The notes below the pieces were generated by a model. That model did no database searches. It saw only the letters and a program-made list of their open reading frames with translations, and was not told the origin of the DNA. From contig CP154954.1 of NCBI GenBank assembly GCA_039621445.1, positions 37,495,703-37,559,702 on the forward strand: a stretch of DNA of 64,000 nucleotides, in the 5' to 3' direction. The position numbers and the translations under genes are program-made. Of the stretch, positions 34,295 to 45,127 are shown one piece after another (within the stretch, counting starts at the first letter, position 1; the number at the start of each line of letters is the position of its first letter). Origin of the DNA: Euglena gracilis. Taxonomy: Eukaryota; Euglenida; Euglenophyceae; Euglenales.

Positions 34295-37044
34295 TCAGAG
34301 GGGCCAATTATTCATGTCCCCGGGGGCCCTAAAGATACGTCCTCCATTCTCCCATTTCCTGCCCGGTGGGGGCCAACGAAAATGTCCGGCCGGGTCCAAC
34401 AATTGTGTCCGTCGGCTCTAAGGCGGGACCCCACCATTGCCCTCCGGGAGGCGGGGGTCCAGCCAGCCAGCCAGCACTTTTTTTCCCAGTCAGCAGCTCC
34501 AAGTTGGGCTGCAACCCCCCCCTTTCCGCGGGCACCGATTTTTAGGTCAAAATTTTCCTTCGGCGCCGAAGGAATTCTCTTTGAGCAGGTGCCATGGTGG
34601 GTGGGGGGGTCATGGTGGGTTTTGTGATCACTGCGCATCATGCAAGCCAGAGGCAACCGCTAATATGACGAGACGCACTGCTTTTAAACATTTGGGGCTC
34701 TAAATTAAAAAAAAACCAAAAACGGTTTTTGGGTTTTTTTTTTGTGATCCTCTTTTTTCAAAAAAAAAAACGCCAGCTGTGGAACCAGACAGGTCCTGGA
34801 CATCCTCAACCCTATCCTATGTACCAAACCAAACTTGTCCACCTAAAAATTCACAAAAAATGTCTTTTCCAGAATAAATTGTTGCTTTTCCAGGAACCTC
34901 ACCAACCTGTCACAAATGATTTTCCAACATTCAGGAAAAAACGGCTCCGTGGTTCATCACCAGGTGATCTAGGACGCAAAATGGATATCATCTGGATTTG
35001 ATGAATCACAAATCGTTCTGGTTGACGAACGTGCAATATCATTCACTTAAAATGTTTGTTTCAGACCTTTGTTTTGTGAAACCCGACAAAAGAAAATCTC
35101 TGTTTTCCGGGGTTTGTTATTCTAAAGAAGTGGCCCGGGTGGCATTTCCCCTCCCTCATTGGCCAAAGAAGGGGTGCAGCCCGCCAAGAGGCGGTGTCAA
35201 TGCAACCAATTTACCCTTGAAGTGTTTATACGTCTGCACCTCACAACCCAATGGCAATTAAACAGTTCGTGGAGGTCTAGTCTGCTCCTTGCAGTCTTTT
35301 CCATCCACCCAGAAAAACGTCATTGGTCTCACACAGAAGGGTCCACGGGGGCTCAACAAAAATGTCTTTGGGGGTCTAAATTTCTCGTCCATCGGGGATC
35401 AATAATTGTGTCCGTTCCTCGGGAATGTGTCCGTGAGGGACAACAAAACTTGGCCGGGAGGGATCTTCATTTGTCCAAAATTCCCTACTCGGGTGTCCGC
35501 TAGCTGTAAGAAAATCCCTGGTTGTCATGCAGCCCCCCCCCCCACCCCACCCCAGGAGGCTGTCCTAAAGATTTTCACATATTTTCCACACGCTGTATAA
35601 ATGGGTTGCTGGTCAGAGTTGTAAGAACCCATGGGAGTGTGGGGGATAACAGCAACTACCACGTTGGGGCGCTTCTGAGGATCCTCTGTGTCAAAGCTTG
35701 TCTGCAGCCCTTGCATCAGCTGCCCTCATGAATTTTGTTGGTAGCCCCCTTAATCAAGAAAACCTTCATCAAAATAAACCACGCACTCATTACCCCATTA
35801 CTCCAGCATGGGGCTCGCATAGGGGGGCAGGGTATTAATGAGAGAGGGGAGGGGGGAGGGGGGTAGTCCTGGACCCCCTCCCCACTGGGCTTAAAAAAAA
35901 ACCGGTGAAGCGCGGAAAAAATTTTGAGGGGCCTCAAAAAATGCCCAAAATTGTGTTTTCAGGTGATTTTTTCTCCAAAATGACAACGGCCCTGGGGGGA
36001 AGGGGGGTGGTCTGGACCCCCCCCTCCCCCGCACAAAACCAACGCTCACTTGATACCCTGCGGGGGGGGGGGGGGGGGGGGTTCGTTATAAAAGCAGGTG
36101 GGCATGGACAAAAAAACTTTGACCGCCAGAATTTTCCCAGAATATTTTCAGCACATGTTTGGGCAAAAATTTGTCGAAAATGCAAAAAAAATCCTGCGCA
36201 AAACGGCAGAAGGAACAAATTTGCGCTTTTAGGTGGGGGATGGTCCCGGGTACTCCCTCTCCTGGGTGGATCAGACAAGAAGGAGGAGATTGAAAACCAC
36301 ATTATTCCAGCCAAATCAGAAAGAAATACACCTCAAACTTTGGACCACATGCTCCCCATCCCCAATACAGCAAAAAAACAGAGCGTTTTGTGAAAAGAAC
36401 ACGCACACATGTCAAAATGTGGGTGTTTCGTGCATTTTAATAGATACCTGAGTCAGACAGTACACAATTTTGGCAATCTTTTGGTCTCTTGAACCATTTG
36501 ATAAGAGAGGGTTGAGACAGAGAACACTTGGCGCATAAAACAGAGTGTTTCCACGTCAACAGAAGTCCAAAAAGCCTGACTTTTTACACCCGGCGCAAAG
36601 TGCCGAAGGTTTTTTGGGCCGCACACAAGGGTACCCAATTAGAACCCCCCTCCCCGGGTTTTCTGCAGACTGACCAAATAGCAGCCCCTGGGGGCTTCAA
36701 ATTGGGGGGTGGTTTATGTCCACACACGGCAGTAGGAACCTGGTGGGTGGGCAAGGGGGTGGGGGGGGGTAATGGTGGCGGTGGTGCTGGTAGGATTATT
36801 GAATTGCATTGTACCTTCCCTGACAAGTCTGAGGATTTGAACTCACAGACAGCCAGCATGGTCCGGGAACAGAATGATCCTCCCCCAAATTATTGTGTGT
36901 GTGTGTGTGTGCCCGACGGGGGGGGGTCATACCCTGACCTGTAACCCCCGACCGGGGGGGGGGTCGCGCAACCAGGTGCCAAAAAAAACCTGGTTATTTC
37001 AGGTCAACTGCAACCCCCCCCGAGGGGGGCTGCTGCTGCTGTTA
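34295..37044. other. Non-coding stretch with repeat fragments
   Basis: 35395-35540 is a second copy of the GGATCAATAATTGTGTCC repeat at 22800. Its end CTGTAAGAAAATCCCTG resembles a MITE right end without a visible partner. A GT microsatellite lies at 36895-36911. No gene could be supported. Confidence 0.4.
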
Positions 37045-37990
37045 AACCCTCCCCCCAAATAATACCCCCCCCCCTCGGGGTCTGACTTCGGCCGCCGAAA
37101 TAATACGCCCCCAAGGCTTTTGCTTAAGGAACCCCGGGGGGGGGGGGGGGGGTACTGGCTAGGCAATCGGCTAGACACTGGGAAAAAATGGACTAGCTAG
37201 ACCCCCTCCCCCGGGGGGGGGGGGGTCTGGGGGTCCCCCCAACTGGAAAATTTTTTTTCCTCCAGCACTGCGCGCCGAGGTAAAAATGAGGTTTTTAACA
37301 GGTTTTTGGCTGATTTTGTTCCAAAAATTCCCAAAAAATGGCCATTCTTGGGGGTCCCAAAAAAAATTCCGGCGCTTCGCGCCGGTCACTTGGAAAAAAA
37401 ATTTCCACTACCAATTTTCCACTACCATGCCCCCCCCCATATAAGACCCCCCCTCAGGAGCCAAAATTCAGGGGGGGGGTCTTATATGGGGGGGTGTCGG
37501 TCCCGGCCAAAGGGCCGGCCAGGGGGGGGGGGGTCTTATATGGGGGGGCATGGTAGCTAGCCCTGCTAGCAGACCCCCCCCGGGGGGGGTCTGCTAGAAA
37601 TCCCACTAGCCAAATTTGGACTAGCTGCAGTCCAGCCCCCCCCCCCCGGGGGGTACTGCAATCCCTTAAGCAGAAGCCTCCCCCCCCCCCCGGTGTCGGG
37701 ACGAAAGCCCGGATTTTTGACCTGAAAATGTAGGTAAAAATTACAGTTTCTGACAACAAATTACGAAAAAAAATTGATTTTTCTGGATCATCTGGCCTCC
37801 AAAAAATGCTAAATTTCATGAGAAAGTACAAAAAATGACCCCAAAGGGGGGTTTTGACGCTATTTTTGCTCCTACGGAACACCGAAAAAGTTCGAAAATT
37901 TTTTCGAAATTATACCCCCCCCCCTCGGGCCGGGACTTCGGGCGAACAAATAATACCCCGGGAGGGTATTATTTGGGGGGGTTTACCACC
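37045..37990. mobile_element. CCCAAATAATACC element, copy 2, carrying at least two nested insertions
   Basis: The outer ends (AAATAATACCCCC at 37055, GTATTATTTGGGGGGGTTTAC at 37967) match the 27764-28176 family in reverse orientation. It is interrupted by an insert whose ends AGGCTTTTGCTTAAGG (37112) and CCTTAAGCAGAAGCCT (about 37664-37679) are inverted. That insert contains another with CTACCATGCCCCCC/GGGGGCATGGTAG ends (37423-37555). Confidence 0.65.
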
Positions 37991-38098
37991 GCCCTGCCAC
38001 CAGCACTATTTCTACAAACATAATACTAAAGATATAAACATTGGTGGTGGTGTTGTTGTTATTGTTGTTGATTATTCTTATTATAATTCACTTTGCGT

Positions 38099-38336
38099 TT
38101 ATTGTTTATTGATCATTTTGACATCAAATTGTTTCATTCGCCATGAGAAATTGATTTTGGGACCTTCAAAAAATTGATGATGAACTGCATTAAAGATACT
38201 TAGAGGGCTAGGCACAAATCCGTAACCCTTGGATAAACCACGACTGAAATCCATTTCGACACGAATGGAGGCAATTGCTCCAAATTGAGCAAAAAGACGA
38301 TACATAGCAAGCTCATCCACATTGCTGGATAAAGAC
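38099..38336 (-). CDS. ELAV/CELF-like RNA-binding protein, terminal exon (most of last RRM)
   Basis: Minus strand from 38336 to the TAA at 38099-38101. It encodes SLSSNVDELAMYRLFAQFGA, then IASIRVEMDFSRGLSKGYGF (with RNP1 KGYGFV), then NAVHHQFFEGPKIN and FDVKMINK, where the last beta strand of an RRM belongs. It lacks the first beta strand (RNP2), which is supplied by the upstream exon at 38684 (NLFV). The joined domain follows the RRM3 layout of ELAV/Hu proteins. Such proteins bind AU-rich or U-rich mRNA and control stability or splicing. The exon runs directly to the stop, so this is the C terminus. Confidence 0.8.
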
Positions 38337-38683
38337 GGAACCAGGCTTCTTTTTAAGACCGTGTCCTGGTCCGTGAACCACAGCCCCTGGCACCCCCTTC
38401 TTTCAGGTAACCCTTGATCTTCGACACCGCATTGCAGCGTCGAAGAGTGGGCGGAGGTGAGGTGTGTCCGTTAAAAACAAAAAAAATGCTGACTCCGTGC
38501 AACTTTTGACTCACTTTTTACTCACCATTTCAGAGTCCTTTTACTATAAGCCATAGGTACGGCAGAAAGGTCCGAAAATCAGACCCTCCTGAATGTGTGC
38601 CAAAATCGGGTCGTTTCAGGAAGCGATTTCCTGCTTCATCACTCTCCTGATTTCACTGTTCTGAGTTAAATAGAAGCCCGAAC
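38337..38683 (-). other. Nonconventional intron (347 nt) derived from a CAG...CTG element
   Basis: On the plus strand the element spans 38342-38680: CAGGCTTCTTTTTAAGACC at one end and GTTAAATAGAAGCCCG at the other, imperfect inverted repeats. The flanks GACGGAAC (38334-38341) and AACCGAAC (38681-38688) are an 8-bp duplication with 6/8 identity. Removing the element and one duplication copy joins ..NLFV to RSLSSNVDEL in frame and rebuilds RRM RNP2. There is no GT-AG at the boundary. An internal hairpin TCTTCGAC/GTCGAAGA lies near 38412-38440. Confidence 0.8.
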
Positions 38684-38904
38684 CGAACAAATAAATTTGA
38701 GCCCTCCTCAGGGGCTTCGGCGCTCACCACAGGGATGTGAACTTGCTTGTTGCGCAATTGCATTGGAATTGTTGCATATGCAAAATCTTGATACGGATCC
38801 AAGGCTGGATGGGTGTAACTTCGCCCAAGTGGATGTTGTCCACCAAACACAGATGATGCCAGGGGATTATAGAACACCATGGGGGAGCAGGCTGGCGGAA
38901 AACA
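38684..38904 (-). CDS. ELAV/CELF-like RNA-binding protein, penultimate exon (hinge and RNP2)
   Basis: It encodes the hinge between two RRMs (MVFYNPLASSVFGGQHPLGR, DPYQDFAYATIPMQLRNKQV) and ends EEGSNLFV, the RNP2 start of the last RRM. The 3' boundary is fixed by the element insertion site. The 5' boundary is uncertain: acceptors CGCCAG at 38905-38910 or TTCCGCCAG just before 38891 are possible, and a TGA closes the frame further upstream. Hinge length (about 60-70 residues) fits ELAV-type proteins. Confidence 0.65.
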
Positions 38905-40949
38905 CTGGCGATCCCTTCAACCCTACTCCACCCCCTCAGAAGCACGGACTTGAAAAAGAGGAAACTTAAAAGCAGAGCTGGTGTGAGGCAAAACAGTCTA
39001 CCCGTCAGAGGTTCTCAAGGACCCAGGGGGGGGGGGAGTCCCATGGGCCGGCTGAAAAAAAGGTGCTGTCTGGACCCCCCCCCTCCTTCGGAACCCCCTG
39101 AAGCAGGGCAGAACGGGCGCCTGGTGGGGGGGGTCCGACCCTCCCCCACCCGGGTGGGGGGAGGGTCAGACCCTCCCCACCACCATAGCGTTTTCACCAA
39201 TTTTGGGAAAACGGGGATTTTGGCCGGGGAAATTTTTTGAAAAATGAAAATGATTTTTTTTGATGGAAACCCACATTTTTTTCACAAAAAAACTCGAAAA
39301 TTTCAGGTTTAAAAATTTTACAAGAGAAGTGTGGGAAAAAAAAACGAAAGTCAAAAAAAAATTGGTCAAAAAATTTGGCACACTCGAATTTTACTGATTT
39401 TTTTTCTTGGAAATTTTTGGATTTTCAATGGCATTTTTTTTGCTTCAAAAACCTCTCAAAATCAAATTTTGAGAAAATGTTGAAATTTTGGAAGGTGTGA
39501 AAAAATGGGGGTTTGGGGGTTTTGTAACCTGCGACTGAGGGGTGGTCGTAAATGAGGGGTGGTTGAAAGACAAAGGGGGGGGGCAGGTGATGTGAGGGAT
39601 CAGAGAGAAAGGACCAAAACAATTTCAGTACCCAAGGCGGTTTTGAACCATTGGTCAAAATTTATCCCCAAAACAACAATTCTATCATAAATACTCAGTC
39701 GATGCCGGGGGGGGGGGGGGGTTGCAGTCCTGCTGGAAACTGGAAGCTGCTGGCAAGGGGTAATCAATACTTGGCGTTCATAAATGGGGGCCATTCTGGC
39801 TTCAGGAATCCCCTGGAAGGCATGTAGAATTGTGGGTTTGCGTCGCGAAAATTTCTCTTCTTTGAAATAAACAGCATCCCCACGAATGCAAGCGTTGAAA
39901 AAATGAATGCAAAAAAAAACTGATGTCCTTCCTGCGATCATTCAATTTGGCCAAACGACGCCCCCGTGACGCCTGCAACTGAGGGGGAAAAGGGGAAAAT
40001 GCCTGCAACTGAGGGGGCCCCCAGGATTTTCTTGAGGCCCGGGGGGTCCTGTGGGAGGGCTGCTGGAAGAAAGCTGCTGGCTGGGCCGGCTGGCTGGGAG
40101 CTGGACTCAGCAGGTATCCAAAAAGTGCCCAAAAACACCCAAATCCAGCTGGGTTGGCATTACTCAGCCAAATTTTGAGGTGAAGACCCAAAAAACCACC
40201 CAAAAATGAAATTCTGGGCCATTTTTGACCTGTTTCCAAAATTTTTGGTTGTTTGTGCCGAAATTATTTTCAATAAAGCCTGGTTTTGGAAGGAGGGGAC
40301 CCCTGCCTGCCCCAATGTGTTCGACCCACAATCTTGGAAGGCACATTTGAATGGGAGAAGACGGTGGATGGGCAGGGTATAAAATGAGATGGGGAGGAGG
40401 GGGTTCTGGAACCCTCCCCCAGAGGGGGTGAGTCAGCCCCCTCCCAGAGCAAAAAAAATTCAGCACAAAATGCCAGAAAATCTTTGGGCCTTGAAAAAAG
40501 CCCAAAGGTGAGTGGCTTGGGTGGACCAAAAAAAGGCAACAACCAAAACAGTATTTGATTGCTGTTATAATCGTGGTGAACAGCAGCATTATGGAGTCAA
40601 AAAGAATGCTTTTAAATGAATTTTCCCAAATACTCAACGGCAATGTTTTTGAAAAATTGTGATTGTTCAAAAGGAAAAAGTGCCAACCTTCGTATTGGCT
40701 TCTGTTTCATGGCTGGTGGCCTTGGTCAGTGGATGTTTCTTTTTAAAAAAAAATTGAACTGCAAGCAATCAGAAGGGGCACAGGGCAACCAGCAAGGCAA
40801 GACAACGATGAATGTGCGGGGGGGGGGGGGAAGGGAGAGCAGGAGGGAGATGAAAAAGGTGGGGCAGGATACAGAAGCATGTCCCCATTTTGAAAACCAT
40901 CAAATGAAATCTGACAAAGAGAAACACTCGCAAGATTGTGAGTTGTCGT
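38905..40949 (-). other. Intron of the ELAV-like gene, boundaries unresolved
   Basis: This separates the RRM2 exon from the hinge exon. No clear 8-bp duplication links its ends. A weak AGCAGGC/GCCTGCT complement, or a GC-AG pair (CAG|GCACAC ... CGCCAG|TGT, both phase 0), are possibilities. It contains unmatched element ends: CAGAGGTTCTCAAGGACCC at 39006 and CAGGATTTTCTTGAGGCCC at 40022. The rest is poly-A/T-rich or G-run sequence with no supported gene. Confidence 0.4.
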
Positions 40950-41090
40950 GTGCCTGCTGCTTTCGCAGCTTGGATCGAGGATTGTCAGCTGGCTTCAATT
41001 CCAAAGGTTTATCATGCCCCTCAATGTATGTGCCATTCAATGCTTTGATGCAATTATCAGCATCCTCAGCCGCTGTGAATTCAATGAGTC
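40950..41090 (-). CDS. ELAV/CELF-like RNA-binding protein, exon with second half of RRM2
   Basis: The minus strand encodes LIEFTAAEDADNCIKALNGT, then YIEGHDKPLELKPADNPRSK and LRKQQ. This is the alpha2-beta4 half of an RRM, with the ELAV-typical insertion before beta4 (NGTYIEGHDKPLELKPADNP resembles the family's NG..PPGS.EPI.VKFA.NP). Spliced to the exon at 58153 it gives KGFGLIEF, a good RNP1. The exon start is set by the ATATGGAC duplication. Its 3' end is uncertain, within the open frame that closes near 40910. Confidence 0.75.
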
Positions 41091-41242
41091 CATATCACAC
41101 CATTGTCCCCAACATGGGTGGATGGAGTGGAGGTAGACTCCAAAATGTCTTCCTATGCGAACTAAACCCCCCCAAATAATACCCCCCCCCCCGGGGGATT
41201 ATTTGATTTTCGCCCGAAGTCCCGGCCCGAGGGGGGGGGCTC

Positions 41243-42562
41243 CCGGATCTGGCCTGGGGGGGGGGGTTGTGAGGATCGACCATGGTCGGCCCACGGTTGC
41301 CCTCAGTCGCCCTCGGTCGTGGGGGGTCGACGGAGAAGGTTGTGGGGGTCGACCGAGGGGGTCGACCCCCACCCCACAGACGGACCCCCCCTTTTTTGCA
41401 AGGTTGGTCGCCCTCGGTCGACCCACACAGCACCGTCCATGCTGACCGTCCATGTTCGTGGGCCCCAAGACAAACAAAAATTTTTCAATCCATTTTGGGA
41501 GGCAAATCCCCTTTGTTGCCCAACTGTTTGAGGGCCCCAAATCCCTTATGTTACCCACCCGTTTTCCGGGGCAAATCCCTTTTTGTTGCTCAACTGTCCG
41601 AGGGCCCCAAAATAACAAAATCCCTTATGTTAGCCACCTGATGGGTGGGTAACACAAGGGGATTTGTTATTTTGGGGCCCTCAGACAGTTGAGCAACAAA
41701 GGGGATTTGCCCCCCAAAACTTGAGGGTAACACAAGGGGATTTGTTATTTCGGGGCCCTCGAACAGTTGAGCAATAAAGGGTATTTGCCCCCCAAAATGG
41801 GTGGGTAACACAAGGGATTTGCTCCTCAAAACGGGTGGGGAACACAGGGGCAAATTCCCCTTGTTGCTCAACTGTTCAAGGGCCCCAAAATAACAAAATC
41901 CCTTGTGTTACCCACCATACATCTCTTCAAGGACCCCGGGGGGGTGCTGGGCTAGGGCTAGGCTGGCTAGAAATTTGGGCTGGCTAGCCCGCCCCCCCCC
42001 CGGGGGGGGGGGGGGGGGCTGGGCCCCGGCTGGACCCGAACCGGGGCGAGCTGGACTGAAATCGGAAAAATGCCCAAAAATGACCTGCAGAACACAGTTT
42101 TGAAAAAATGATGCATCTGAAACCCCCCAAAATGCCCCAAACGCCCCCCAAACCCCATTTTTGGCCACTTTTGAACACAGTTTTTCAAAAAATTTCGGCG
42201 CTTTGCGGCGAAAAATTTTGGGCTGGACCCCAAAAAAAGGGGCTGGCTAGCTGCTGGGCTAGCAGCACCCCGCCCCGGGGGGGGTGCTGCTGCGGCTGGG
42301 CTGGGCCCAAATCGGGGCTGGCTGCAGCCGCCCCCCCCGGGGGGGGTTCGCAAAACCTTAGAGAGATGTATGTTACCCACCCCCTTTGTGGGGGTCGACC
42401 GAGGGCGACCGACCTTGGAAAGGGGGGGGGGGTCCGGCTGTGGGGTGGGGGTCGACCATGGTCGCCCTCGGTCGACCCCCACAACCGCAGCTCGGTCGCC
42501 CTCGGTCCCCCCCACGACCGAGGCGACTGTGGGCCGACCATGGTCGACCCCCACAACCCCCC
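41243..42562. mobile_element. Element with about 190-bp GTCGACC-rich terminal inverted repeats
   Basis: The left arm (GGCCTGGGGG..TTGTG..TCGACCATGGTCGGCCCAC) and the right arm (GGGCCGACCATGGTCGACCC..CCCAGGCC) are inverted copies over roughly 190 bp with small indels. The arms consist of repeated GGTCGCCCTCGGTCG and GTCGACC blocks. Between them are several palindromic copies of a GCAAATCCC..TTGTTGC..AACTGT..GGGCCC unit (41500-41905). It is non-coding. Confidence 0.65.
41916..42372. mobile_element. MITE with CATACATCTCT ends and perfect 8-bp TSD
   Basis: The ends are CATACATCTCT and AGAGATGTATG, extended by TCAAGG / CCTTAG. TTACCCAC directly flanks both sides (41908-41915 and 42373-42380). It is 457 bp, with GC runs and a GCGC hairpin (CGGCGCTTTGCGGCG) near 42196. 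It has the same 8-bp duplication length as the CAGGGG family, with CAT instead of CAG at the tip. Confidence 0.85.
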
Positions 42563-43299
42563 CAGGCCAAATCTACCCCCCCGAGGGGGGGTATTATTTG
42601 GGAGGGGTATTATTTCCCAAAAATTTTCAAAATTTTTTCAAGTCCCCCAAAACCCAAAATAGCACCCAAAACCCCCTTTGGGGTCATTTTTTGTCCTTTC
42701 TCAAAAAATTTAGCATTTTTGGAGGGCAGATGATCGCAATTTGTTGTCAGAGATTGTGATTTTTACCCAAATTTTCAGTCAAATTCCGGGTCGTCGGCCC
42801 AAGATTTGGGGGGGGGGGTATTAATTCGGTGGCCGAAGTCGGACCCCGAGGGGGGGGGTATTATTTGGGGGGAGGGTTTAATCTACCCCCCCCAAATACA
42901 ATCCTGGGATTCTGGGGTCTGATTTTTGGGAAGAGTGCACTTTTTGGATTTTTTTTGTTGAAAATTTTGGATTACAGCTTTGGCCTGATGCCAGCAATTT
43001 GGCCCGCAGTGTGCCAGAATTCTGGCCACTTCCACCATGAATAAATGAAACCAACACATCCCCTCGCAATTGGAAAAAAGGGGGGGAAATGCCGAAAATT
43101 TTGTTTAGTCTTGGCCTTTCCATCAAATTTTGGAGGTCTCATGATATTGTTTGGATCCGGGTTGTGGGGGGGGTCACGGGGATGAAAAACCCCATCCTAT
43201 TAACCATTTTTTTTTGGAAAAAATGCGATTGTTTCGTTGTTTTGATTTTTGTGAATATTGTTTTTTGGTGCTTTTAAGATTCAGTTTTCGAGTTTTGGG

Positions 43300-43720
43300 A
43301 ATTTTCAGCAGGGGCTCTAGGCGGTAGACTCCTCCACCCCCACCCGAGCCCAGATAACAAAATCCCTTCTATGTTGGCAACATACTCGGGGGCTAAGTCG
43401 TTTTTGTGGCTCACTTTGGCATAGGCGGGGGGGGGGGCTCTGCCCCCCCCGCACCCCCCCTCAAATAACAAAATCCCTTCTATGTTGGCAATATACTTGG
43501 AGGGCTAAGTCCTTTTTGTGCAAATTTTGACTTATATATTGAAAATCCAACGGGGAGAAGTGTTCTTTTCCCAAAAATGGCCCAAAATGGACATTTTGCC
43601 CCCAGTTTTTTGCTTATTCACCCCCGATTGGGGGTTCTGGAGCCATTTGGGTGGGTTTTGACTGGTTTTGGGGTGATTTGGACAAAAGTTTTTTCTCAGG
43701 GGGGGGGCTTAAAAGTCGGC
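43300..43720. repeat. Dispersed repeat, inverted copy of 50160-50530
   Basis: It contains two direct copies of AACAAAATCCCTTCTATGTT and a long unique segment (CAGTTTTTTGCTTATTCACC, GGTTTTGACTGGTTTTGGGG) found in reverse complement at 50160-50530. It is non-coding. Both copies lie next to GTCGGC-rich elements. Confidence 0.75.
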
Positions 43721-44429
43721 GAGACTGGCCCGTAACTACATTAGAGTGGGTGACTAGTCGGCCTACCACCCAGGACCCCCCCCCCTGTCTCGCCGACTAG
43801 CTGCCGACCAGGCCTAGTCGGCCGACCAATTGGGTGGTCGGCCGACCACCCAGGACCCCCCCCCAGTCTACCGTTTGCCACTGCAGTTTGGACAAACTTT
43901 TGGTCGAAAAACACAATTTTTTTTGCCACGGGATGGTAACTGGCAGTTTTTTGGGGGGGAAAATGTTTGCAGTTGATTTTGTCGGACGGGGTGGGGTCCA
44001 GTCCGAACCCCCCCCCCACAGAGTCCGGCCAGCCTGCTGGACCCGGCGGGCGCCTCCACACAGAATAAGAGAGTCTTCGTATTTAGGCCGGCGGGGCGTC
44101 TTTGAAGAGGTATTATTTTCTATTGAAAGCTCCCAGACAATTGATGTTCTATAATCATGTTCCATTAAATGAAATATGTTCTATCATTTTCTTTCTGTTG
44201 AGCTCATCATGTCGGCCGTCCCTCTTCATGGAGTCCAACATATATCACAGCTGGTGGCAGACAATATCTATACAAAAATCGACTGCCACTAATGGCGCCG
44301 GGCAGCCTGGCGCCTTTGACACCTTGGGCTGCCCGGCGCCCCTGCTAAAATTGTTACTTAGTGCAGTCGATTGTTCTAAAACCTATTTCGCAGGGCCCGC
44401 ACGCCTGTCTTGAGCAACCTTTAACAATT

Positions 44430-44770
44430 AGAAACCTATTTCAAAAATTCCCCAAAATTGGCCAAATGGAAATTGTTGCACAAAATACCCCAATATCTGG
44501 CCAAATACCCCCCAAAAACTGCTCAGATGTGATTGACACGTGTCTACTAACCATTTTGAACACTTTTGGGCATTTCTGATTTTCGATCCCCTAGACGCCA
44601 TCTTCCCGCCCGAACCGGCGTTCTGGACGCCGGTTCGGCGCAAAAATTTCTGCGCCGAACCGGCGTCCAGAACGCCGGTTCGGGCGTGAAGCCAGAGCCC
44701 CAATACGAATACCATGAAGCACAGCTGGAATCTAAGGCCATCTGCTGAAAGCCCTTGAGAACTGCTTTCG
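44430..44770. repeat. Solitary copy of the foldback-arm repeat, with the empty site of a MITE
   Basis: This matches 52910-53620 without the 52969-53406 insertion: ATCTGGCCAAATACCCCCCA is continuous here, with a single CCAAATAC at 44501-44508. It also carries the internal palindrome GAACCGGCGTTCTGGACGCC / inverted copy at about 44616-44690. Confidence 0.85.
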
Positions 44771-44978
44771 ATCTGCGGGCCAGGAGGGGGAGGGTGGGGG
44801 GGACACCCCCCCCCCCCCACCTAAACAGTTGCGCGGTCTGGGTGATCGAAAATTTTTGACCCCCCAAAACGACCAAAGGGCCAAAACGACCAAACGTGTT
44901 CAGCCAGGGGGCCCCCGAAGGGGGCCCCCTGAAGACGTTTTCAGGCTGAAATCTGGGCTCAGCCACAACTTGTTTGAA

Positions 44979-45050
44979 AACGTGCCTAACCACAGATGCC
45001 TTAATGGAAAACGTGTCATTGCCACAGATGCCCTCATTGAAAACGTGTCA
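44979..45050. repeat. Tandem 31-32-bp repeats (GAAAACGTG...CCACAGATGCC), array 1
   Basis: About 2.5 units of GAAAACGTG-CCTAA-CCACAGATGCC / GAAAACGTG-TCATTG-CCACAGATGCC alternate here. The same array is longer at 46352-46500. Confidence 0.8.
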
Positions 45051-45127
45051 CCCCCCCCTTTTTCCGCAGCCTTCCCACTATGGCTAAACGCACGGCTAAC
45101 TTTGTGCCTTTTGCCACCTCCCCCTAG

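Larger units (their letters stand above)
41163..42880. mobile_element. CCCAAATAATACC element, copy 3, containing a three-level nest
   Basis: The outer ends AAACCCCCCCAAATAATACC and TATTATTTGGGGGGAGGGTTTA belong to the 27764-28176 family. The core is split: its left part (to about 41231) has the CCCGAAGTCCCGGCCCGAG block, and its right part resumes at about 42570 with the conserved TTTTTTGTCCTTTCTC core. The insert is the GGTCGACC element (41243-42562), which itself holds a MITE at 41916-42372. Confidence 0.7.

Noticed and set aside
29160-35510. CAGGGATTTCTTGGGG (29166) paired with GTAAGAAAATCCCTG (35500)
   Set aside because: The flanking 8-mers do not match, so they are not the two ends of one insertion.
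39006-40040. CAGAGGTTCTCAAGG (39006) and CAGGATTTTCTTGAGG (40022) as further MITEs
   Set aside because: No partner end with matching 8-bp duplication was found nearby; they may be solitary ends.
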